Positions 6,763 through 12,066 of a stretch of DNA of 12,066 nt are shown here, in pieces. The translations under genes and the position numbers were made by a program. A model generated the notes under the pieces. It was not told the origin of the DNA, ran no database searches, and worked only from the letters and a program-made list of their open reading frames with translations. How positions within the stretch are numbered: position 1 is the first letter of the stretch; each line of letters opens with the position of its first letter. This stretch comes from Nitrospirota bacterium (GTDB taxonomy: Bacteria > Nitrospirota > UBA9217). The stretch spans positions 1 to 12,066 of the forward strand of contig JAAXXJ010000070.1 in the NCBI GenBank assembly GCA_013334545.1, in the 5' to 3' direction.

Positions 6763-6790
6763 TTGACAAACGAGTTAGTTTGTATATCAT
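6763..6790 (+). promoter_or_regulatory. Promoter with internal dyad for the regulator-pilMNOPQ operon
   Basis: A consensus TTGACA lies at 6763-6768. TATCAT (6785-6790, 5 of 6) gives a 16-bp spacer; CATAGT (6788-6793, 4 of 6) would give the 19-bp spacer typical of MerR-controlled promoters. Between them sits a perfect dyad, ACAAAC (6766-6771) and GTTTGT (6778-6783), the usual place for a MerR-family operator. Just downstream are TAGT-A-ACTA (6790-6798) and the repeat ATAGTA (6789-6794 and 6811-6816, 22 bp apart). AT-rich DNA precedes the -35. The first gene of the operon encodes a MerR-type DNA-binding protein, so autoregulation is plausible but inferred. Confidence 0.7.
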
Positions 6791-6842
6791 AGTAACTATA
6801 CTTAATATCAATAGTATCACTAGTACTTTCAGAGAGGCTGCG

Positions 6843-7040
6843 ATGGTCAAGCGCAAAAACCCGAGAATATATAAAACCAAGGAGATTTGCGACAGATTCG
6901 ACATTTCCCGGGCAACGCTTTTCCGGTGGGAGAGCGAGGGATTGCTCCCCGGGGTTGGTCGCGACTGGCGCGGTTGGCGGATCTACAACGAGAACAATCT
7001 GAAAGTGATCGAAAAGATCATCAGGGGCAAGAACGCCTGA
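6843..7040 (+). CDS. Small MerR-type helix-turn-helix protein heading the pil operon
   Basis: A 65-residue protein made of little more than a winged helix-turn-helix. TKEICDRFDISRATLFRWES (residues 12-31) is the helix-turn-helix, EGLLP follows as in MerR proteins, and GWRIYNENNLKVIEKI (44-59) is the wing and following helix. The effector-binding and dimerisation coiled coil of full MerR proteins is missing, so it resembles BldC- or excisionase-like stand-alone DNA-binding domains. I chose ATG 6843, with AGAGAGG five bases upstream, because a longer frame from TTG 6780 would begin inside the promoter and encode an unlikely leader. It is 37 bp ahead of pilM and shares its promoter, so control of pilus assembly genes or of itself is the natural guess. 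A role in phage or plasmid excision is less likely, as no such genes are near. Confidence 0.8.
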   Translation: MVKRKNPRIYKTKEICDRFDISRATLFRWESEGLLPGVGRDWRGWRIYNENNLKVIEKIIRGKNA

Positions 7041-7077
7041 CGATCAATTGTGCGGCATAACCGCATCCGGGGTGAGC

Positions 7078-8130
7078 ATGCTGTTTTCCAGAAAGATAGA
7101 ACCCATCGCCCTCGACATCGGCTCCACCTACATCAAGCTGGTGCAGCTGAAGGGGTCCGGGAAGAGTTACAGCCTGGTCAAGTACGGGATGGTCCCGCTG
7201 CCGGCCGAGGTGATCGTCGAAGGTGCCGTGATGGACGCGAACCGCGTGTCCGAGGCGATCAAGGAGCTCCTCAACTCCCAGAAGGTCAAGACCAAGGAGG
7301 TCGTACTCTCGGTCTCAGGGAGTTCGGTCATCATTAAGCGGATCTCCATCGCGGACATGACCGAGGAAGAGCTTGCCGAGTCCATCAAGTGGGAGGCGGA
7401 GCAGTACATCCCGTTCTCCATCGACGACGTGAACGTCGATTTCCAGAAGCTCGGGCCCGGTGCCGCCGAAGGGCAGGCCGATGTGCTCCTGGTAGCCGTG
7501 AAAAAGGACAAGATCAACGATTACGTGAACCTGGTGAAGGATGCGGGCCTGGAGCCGGTCATCGTGGATGTCGACGCATTTGCCCTAGCCAACATGTGCG
7601 AGCTGAACTATGAGGTGGAAGCGGGGATTACGGCGCTCCTGAACATCGGTGCATCGGTAATGAACATCAATATCCTGCGGGATGGGGTTTCCATCTTTAC
7701 CCGCGACATCACGGTAGGAGGCAACAAATATACGGAAGCTTTGCAGCGCGATGCGGGCCTCAGCTACGAGGATGCAGAGAAGGTGAAGCGCGGCGTGGCC
7801 GTGGACGGGGTCGACCGGGAACAGCTCTCCGGGATCATGTCGTCGGTGACCGAGGAGATCGTGGCGCAGATCCAGCAGTCATTCGACTTTTTCCGGTCCA
7901 CGACCGGCAGCGACAAGGTCAATCATGTGCTGGTATCGGGCGGGTGTGCCAAGATCGGGCAATTCATCAAGGTCCTTTCGGAGCGGATCGAGATCCCCGT
8001 GGACGTCATCAATCCCTTCAAAAATATCAAGGTTGACCAGAAGCATTTTGATGCAGAGTACATCAGCGATACCGCGCCCCTTGCTGCCGTTGCCGTAGGT
8101 CTTGCGATGAGGAGGCCGAGCGACCGATGA
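7078..8130 (+). CDS. pilM: Type IV pilus assembly protein PilM (actin-like ATPase)
   Basis: PilM is a cytoplasmic FtsA/actin-fold protein that binds ATP and forms the inner ring of the pilus machine by holding the N-terminal tail of PilN. Visible: the phosphate-1 loop LDIGSTYIKLVQL (12-24), the conserved LSVSGSSVIIKRI stretch (77-89), a second phosphate loop LLNIGASVMNINIL (187-200), and the adenosine-loop type segment HVLVSGGCAKIG near the C-terminus. The length, 350 residues, is typical. I place the start at ATG 7078 (GGGGTGA just before it, tight spacing) because family members begin just before the DIGS motif; TTG 7048 would add ten residues. It overlaps pilN by 4 nt (ATGA). Confidence 0.95.
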   Translation: MLFSRKIEPIALDIGSTYIKLVQLKGSGKSYSLVKYGMVPLPAEVIVEGAVMDANRVSEAIKELLNSQKVKTKEVVLSVSGSSVIIKRISIADMTEEELAESIKWEAEQYIPFSIDDVNVDFQKLGPGAAEGQADVLLVAVKKDKINDYVNLVKDAGLEPVIVDVDAFALANMCELNYEVEAGITALLNIGASVMNINILRDGVSIFTRDITVGGNKYTEALQRDAGLSYEDAEKVKRGVAVDGVDREQLSGIMSSVTEEIVAQIQQSFDFFRSTTGSDKVNHVLVSGGCAKIGQFIKVLSERIEIPVDVINPFKNIKVDQKHFDAEYISDTAPLAAVAVGLAMRRPSDR

Positions 8131-8675
8131 TCAAGATAAACCTCCTACCGACCAAGCGGAAGCCTCCCCGGAAGGTCACCGAGCTTCAGAAGCAGCTCAT
8201 CATTGCTGTCGTGGTGTTGGGCGGTGTTGCTGCCGGTATGGCCTTCTATTTCATCAGCCTGAACAGCAAGATTTCAGCGAGGACCCAGGAAAGGGACGCG
8301 GCGATGGCCGAGGTCGCGCGGCAGGAAAATATGCTGAAAGAGGTCAAGAACGTCGAGGCTGAGCGCAAAAAGGTCACCGACAAGATCGGGATCATCGAGC
8401 AGCTCAAGAAAAACCAGCAGGGCCCGGTCCGGCTTCTTGACGAGATCAGCCGAGCGATCCCTGTTACCGTTGACCTCCTTTCGATGGCGGAGAGCGGCGG
8501 AAGCATCAATCTCGCCGGCGAGGCCTTCTCGAACGAGGACGTGGTGAAATTCGTGGACAACCTGAAAGTGTCGCCATATTTCACGGACGTCTATCTGATG
8601 GAAACGATCCAGAAGAACAAGGAAGGGTACGAGATCTACGAATACAAGCTCCAGTTCAAGTACAAGGGGTTATAA
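8127..8675 (+). CDS. pilN: Type IV pilus inner-membrane protein PilN
   Basis: This 182-residue bitopic membrane protein bridges cytoplasmic PilM and periplasmic PilO. The short cytoplasmic tail carries INLLP (residues 4-8), the PilM-binding motif of the family. It is followed by a basic stretch, one membrane segment at about 24-45, a coiled coil at about 47-98, and a small ferredoxin-like periplasmic domain. Its ATG overlaps the pilM stop (ATGA), and its stop shares one base with the pilO start (TAATG), so the three are almost certainly translated together. Confidence 0.93.
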   Translation: MIKINLLPTKRKPPRKVTELQKQLIIAVVVLGGVAAGMAFYFISLNSKISARTQERDAAMAEVARQENMLKEVKNVEAERKKVTDKIGIIEQLKKNQQGPVRLLDEISRAIPVTVDLLSMAESGGSINLAGEAFSNEDVVKFVDNLKVSPYFTDVYLMETIQKNKEGYEIYEYKLQFKYKGL

Positions 8676-9304
8676 TGGCTGCTCCCGCGATACTCGACAA
8701 ACTGCAGAAGATACCGAAGAAAACGCGCACCGGGGCGTTCATCGGCCTGATCATCGCTATGGTGGTCCTCTTCATTTGGCAGGTCCATATTCCAAAGACG
8801 GCCGAGATCCGGAAACTGGAAGGTGAGATCGCTCAGCAGCAGGCAAAGATACGGGAGAACAACGCGAAGATCAAGCAGCTCGACCAGCTCCGAGCGGAAG
8901 TCAAGTCCCTTCAGGAGCGGCTCAAGGTCCTGACCGAGCAGCTGCCTCCCGAATCCGAGGTCTCCGGCCTCCTCCGCCAGATCCAGGGACTGGTGAACAA
9001 GGCCGGGTTGTCGCTCAAGCTGTGGAAGCCTGACAAACGCAGGCCCCATTCGAGCGGTATGTACGAAGAGATTCCCATCTCGCTCAAGCTGACCGGCGGC
9101 TACCATAATGTTGCCCTCTTTTTCGACAGCGTGAGCAAGTTGACCCGGATCGTGAACATGCTGAACGTCAAGATGGATCAACCAAAGCTGGCGAAGAGCG
9201 GGACCATGGAGATCAATATCGACTGCACGGCTATGACCTTTGCAGCAGTGGAGAAGAAAGTTGAGACACCAACAACGACCTCGGCAACGAAACAGGTTAA
9301 GTAA
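8675..9304 (+). CDS. pilO: Type IV pilus inner-membrane protein PilO
   Basis: This 209-residue bitopic protein forms heterodimers with PilN and contacts PilP. One membrane segment lies at about 20-38 (AFIGLIIAMVVLFIWQV). It is followed by a long charged coiled coil (about 43-95) rich in Lys, Glu and Gln, then the periplasmic domain with LPPESEVSGLLRQIQGL and the GGYHNVALFFDSVSKL segment typical of PilO. The Thr/Lys-rich C-terminal tail overlaps the start of pilP. Confidence 0.94.
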   Translation: MAAPAILDKLQKIPKKTRTGAFIGLIIAMVVLFIWQVHIPKTAEIRKLEGEIAQQQAKIRENNAKIKQLDQLRAEVKSLQERLKVLTEQLPPESEVSGLLRQIQGLVNKAGLSLKLWKPDKRRPHSSGMYEEIPISLKLTGGYHNVALFFDSVSKLTRIVNMLNVKMDQPKLAKSGTMEINIDCTAMTFAAVEKKVETPTTTSATKQVK

Positions 9305-9824
9305 ACAGTTCGCGGCGGCACTGGCGCTCATGCTCCTGGCCACGGCCGGCATGACCGGCTGCTCGGACAAGACCAAACCGGCCGCGACGGCCCCCGCACC
9401 GGCGCAACAGCCAAAGTCCGCTGCAACGGCGACCGTGGAGCAGGCAAAGGCCGAGGAGAAGCCTGCCGCGCTCTACGCGTACAATCCGGCAGGCCGGCGG
9501 GATCCTTTCACTCCCATCATCATCAAGGAAGAGAAGAAGGCCATGGCCGGCGCGAAAGCACCGTTGGAACGGTATCCTATCAGCGAGTTCAAACTGGCCG
9601 GTATCGTCTGGGGCGGGCTCGGCTATCACGCCATGCTGGAAGGCCCCGACGGAAAGGGCTACTTCGTCCGCGTAGGCACCAAGGTCGGACCGAACCAGGG
9701 CGTTGTAAAGAAGATCACCCAGAACATGATGGTCATCGAAGAAAAATTCAAGGACCCGCAAGGGGAAACCAACCGCAAGGAAATCGTTATCGAGCTCCGT
9801 AAAAAACAGGAGGGGACGCCATGA
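9261..9824 (+). CDS. pilP: Type IV pilus lipoprotein PilP, TTG start inside pilO
   Basis: PilP is the periplasmic lipoprotein that joins the PilN/PilO pair to the secretin PilQ. Translation is read from TTG 9261, which has GGAG at 9250-9253 (7-nt spacing) and gives a basic n-region, a hydrophobic stretch (about 17-31) and a lipobox ending MTGC (C34). No ATG gives a workable signal peptide: the first in-frame one (9330) leaves almost no n-region. After an Ala/Pro/Lys linker, YNPAGRRDPFTP marks the start of the family domain, and FKLAGIVWG and RVGTKVGPNQGVVKKI are its beta-sandwich signatures. At 187 residues it is a normal length. It overlaps pilO by 44 nt and pilQ by 4 nt. Confidence 0.9.
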   Translation: MRHQQRPRQRNRLSKQFAAALALMLLATAGMTGCSDKTKPAATAPAPAQQPKSAATATVEQAKAEEKPAALYAYNPAGRRDPFTPIIIKEEKKAMAGAKAPLERYPISEFKLAGIVWGGLGYHAMLEGPDGKGYFVRVGTKVGPNQGVVKKITQNMMVIEEKFKDPQGETNRKEIVIELRKKQEGTP

Positions 9825-12066
9825 AATCCATACAACCCCTTAAGCACATCAGCATTTGGGGAAGACAAGGGGTCGCAGGAATGCCTGCCGCTGCACAAGC
9901 CGGTCACCGGCATAGGGCATGGGGCATCGTGCTCCTGACGGTCGTGTCCTTCCTGTTCACCGGTTGCGCCGGCCAGAAGGGACCCGAAACCGGTCAGCCT
10001 GTACCGCGGGTGGCCATCCAATCGATCACCCCGCAGGAGACCGACACTCTTACCGAGATCGTGATCGAGGGGAGCGACCCAATCATGCAGTACACGTCGT
10101 TCCAGCTTAGCGAGCCGCTCCGGCTGATCGTTGATATCACCGATGCTGACCTGGCGAAGTTCCAGGACAAGATCACAGTGAACAAGGGACCTGTGATCGA
10201 CATCACTCCCAGCCAGGTCGACAATATCGCACGGCTCGAGATCGCCCTTTCCCAGTCCGTGGACACCAAGGTCTACCAGGCAGACGGCAAGCTCATGGTG
10301 GAGCTCGCGAAGCCCGTCGAGGCGGCAAAGGCCGCACCCGAAGCAGTAACGGCGACCGAGGCCTTGAAAGAGCAGGCCGCCCCGGCTGCCGAGACAGCTG
10401 CAGCACCGGTGGCCGGTGGTGAGGCCGGAACGGCAAAGATCGTGAAATCGGTCAAGGCTACCGCAACCAAACAGGGCGCCAAGGTGGTGATCACCGCTGA
10501 CGGCACCATGAAGCCGAACTCCTTCATGATCGAAGGAAAACGGCTCGTGCTCGACGTTCCCGGAGCAAAGAGCCGCGTGCGGCCCAGTGTGATGCCGGTC
10601 AGGAAAGGCGGCCTGGACAAGGTACGCGTTGGACAGCACACGACTCCCGAACAGAAGGTGCGTGTCGTTCTTGACCTTACGAAACCCATGGACTATACGG
10701 TCACCCCCGAGGGGAATACCCTCGTGGTCGCCATGACAATCGCGGCAACACCGAAGCCTGAGGAAAAACCGCAGGAGCGAGCCGCGTCCCAGCCGCAGGA
10801 AGCTGCGGCTCCGGCAGCGATAGAGCAAGCTGAGAAGGAAGCGCCCCAGGCGGCCCCGCAGGAAGCGGCGGCGGTCCCGGCCCCCCAGGAGCGAGCAGAA
10901 CCGCGTAAGCAGCCCCAGGCCGAGAGTATGGCAATGGTGGTGGGTGCAAAGAAATACGGCGGGCGCCGCATATCCCTTGATCTGCAGGACGCCGATCTCG
11001 TGAACGTGCTTCGGCTGTTCGGCGAGCTCGCGAATCTCAACATGATCCTGGCACCGGACGTGAAGGGCAAGGTCACGGTCCGCCTTGTAAACATCCCCTG
11101 GGACCAGGCCATGGAGATCATTCTCAAGATGAACGGCCTGGGCTACTCCATCGAGGATAATATCATCCGGATCGCGTCCATGGGCGCCCTCGCGAAGGAG
11201 GCAGACGAGGAAGTGAGGGCCAAGGAAGCCAAGAAAAAGGCGGAGGACCTGGTCACGCGCATCATCCCGATCAACTATTCGGAGGCAGGCAAGATCGAGC
11301 CGACGATCAAGAAGTCCCTCTCCACCCGCGGCGAGACCGTGGTGGACGCGAGGACGAACACCCTCATCGTCAAGGACATTATCCGGAATGTGGACGAAGT
11401 CGTCGCACTCATCAAGCAGCTTGACAAGCCGACCCCGCAGATCATGATCGAGGCGCGGATCGTGGAAGCCTCCCTGACCTTCAACCGTTCGCTCGGCGTG
11501 CAGTGGGGCGGAAATTTTAATGCAAGTCCCGCTTACGGAAATGCGACGGGCATGAAGTTCCCGAACACGATCGCCGTGACCGGAGGCCCGACCATGGGCG
11601 CCGTTGCTTCGGGCAACGGCAACTACTTTGTGAACATGCCCGCTCCGGCCGGGGCAGGCACGGGCGGCGGAGCGTTGGGCTTCCAGTTCGGCTCGTTGAA
11701 CAAGGCGCTGAACCTCGACATCGTCCTTTCAGCCATGGAGTCGACCGGCGAAGGAAAAGTGATCTCCACACCGCGGGTGAGCGCCCTGGACAACAAGGAA
11801 GCCAAGATCGAACAGGGCATATCGATCCCCTATGCGACGTCCCAGGCTGGCGGCGCCACGAACGTCCAGTTCGTCGATGCCAAGCTGTCGCTCACGGTGA
11901 CGCCGCACGCCACGCCGGACAACCGGATATTCATGAAGATCCAGGCCACCAAGAACGCGCCGGACAACTCTATCATCGTGAACGGCTCCCCCTCACTCCG
12001 GAAGAACGAGGCCGAGACCGAGATGCTGCTGGCCGACGGCGAAACAGCCGTCATCGGCGGCATATT
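9821..12066 (+). CDS. pilQ: Type IV pilus secretin PilQ (3'-truncated)
   Basis: PilQ is the outer-membrane channel through which the pilus exits. The frame is open from ATG 9821 to the right edge: 748 complete codons, no stop. AGGAGGGG (9808-9815) precedes the start, which overlaps pilP as ATGA. Visible: an unusually long polar leader, then a hydrophobic segment (35-48) ending in FTGC (C49), which reads as a lipoprotein signal. Two AMIN-type beta domains (about 60-165 and 205-312), thought to bind peptidoglycan, are separated by Ala/Pro/Glu/Gln-rich linkers. The short N-domain (about 383-450; ISLDLQDADLVNVLRLFGEL) follows, then an N1-type domain (about 478-540) and the secretin core with MIEARIVEASLTFNRSLGVQ, GKVISTPRVSALDN and, at the edge, ADGETAVIGGI. 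Roughly the last 50-100 residues are missing. ATG 9881 is a possible alternative start. Confidence 0.95.
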   Translation, partial: MKSIQPLKHISIWGRQGVAGMPAAAQAGHRHRAWGIVLLTVVSFLFTGCAGQKGPETGQPVPRVAIQSITPQETDTLTEIVIEGSDPIMQYTSFQLSEPLRLIVDITDADLAKFQDKITVNKGPVIDITPSQVDNIARLEIALSQSVDTKVYQADGKLMVELAKPVEAAKAAPEAVTATEALKEQAAPAAETAAAPVAGGEAGTAKIVKSVKATATKQGAKVVITADGTMKPNSFMIEGKRLVLDVPGAKSRVRPSVMPVRKGGLDKVRVGQHTTPEQKVRVVLDLTKPMDYTVTPEGNTLVVAMTIAATPKPEEKPQERAASQPQEAAAPAAIEQAEKEAPQAAPQEAAAVPAPQERAEPRKQPQAESMAMVVGAKKYGGRRISLDLQDADLVNVLRLFGELANLNMILAPDVKGKVTVRLVNIPWDQAMEIILKMNGLGYSIEDNIIRIASMGALAKEADEEVRAKEAKKKAEDLVTRIIPINYSEAGKIEPTIKKSLSTRGETVVDARTNTLIVKDIIRNVDEVVALIKQLDKPTPQIMIEARIVEASLTFNRSLGVQWGGNFNASPAYGNATGMKFPNTIAVTGGPTMGAVASGNGNYFVNMPAPAGAGTGGGALGFQFGSLNKALNLDIVLSAMESTGEGKVISTPRVSALDNKEAKIEQGISIPYATSQAGGATNVQFVDAKLSLTVTPHATPDNRIFMKIQATKNAPDNSIIVNGSPSLRKNEAETEMLLADGETAVIGGI

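Noticed and set aside
6780..6842. Longer start (TTG 6780) for the MerR-type gene
   Set aside because: It would place codons over the -10 region and gives a leader unlike MerR N-termini; ATG 6843 has a ribosome site at the right distance.
9659..10828. Long - strand open frame (389 codons) opposite pilP/pilQ
   Set aside because: It is a shadow of real pil genes; the composition is Arg/Gly/Leu/His-biased with no domain or ribosome site.

Overview
The window is GC-rich, densely packed bacterial DNA with every supported gene on the + strand. It holds two blocks separated by a non-coding stretch of about 650 bp. The gene families point to an anaerobic (or facultatively anaerobic), Gram-negative, type IV-piliated bacterium with carbon-monoxide or Wood-Ljungdahl-type metabolism. 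Desulfobacterota or Nitrospirota would fit, but no phylogenetic marker in the window decides this, so the taxonomic guess is weak.

Block 1 (1-6284) is a redox cluster. It starts inside a NuoF/HydB-type NADH-FMN-FeS subunit, cut by the left edge. A 223-residue FeS protein overlaps its end by 20 nt and looks like a free-standing copy of the NuoF C-terminal half. After an AT-rich, repeat-like gap comes a 720-residue NuoG-type subunit. It has five visible FeS sites and a molybdopterin-oxidoreductase-like domain without a recognisable Cys/Sec molybdenum ligand. After a 182-bp leader with a putative promoter and a terminator-like hairpin comes a Ni-Fe carbon monoxide dehydrogenase (CooS). All expected B-, C- and D-cluster ligands are visible, and a good intrinsic terminator follows. 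My reading is a CO:NAD(+) (perhaps ferredoxin-coupled) oxidoreductase system. CooS would oxidise CO (or reduce CO2), and the NuoF/NuoG-like proteins would exchange the electrons with NAD(H). No hydrogenase, CooF, CooC or acetyl-CoA synthase gene is visible.

The gap (6285-6842) has no credible gene. It carries nested inverted repeats that could fold as RNA, an intrinsic terminator pointing along the - strand with no gene to serve, and a strong sigma70-type promoter with a perfect dyad between its -35 and -10.

Block 2 (6763-12066) is a type IV pilus assembly operon: a 65-residue MerR-type DNA-binding protein, then pilM, pilN, pilO, pilP and pilQ. These are tightly overlapped (ATGA, TAATG, a 44-nt overlap, ATGA). 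pilQ runs off the right edge. Together they encode the inner-membrane alignment complex (PilM ring, PilN/PilO), the periplasmic connector PilP and the outer-membrane secretin PilQ. The DNA-binding protein leading the operon is a candidate local regulator.
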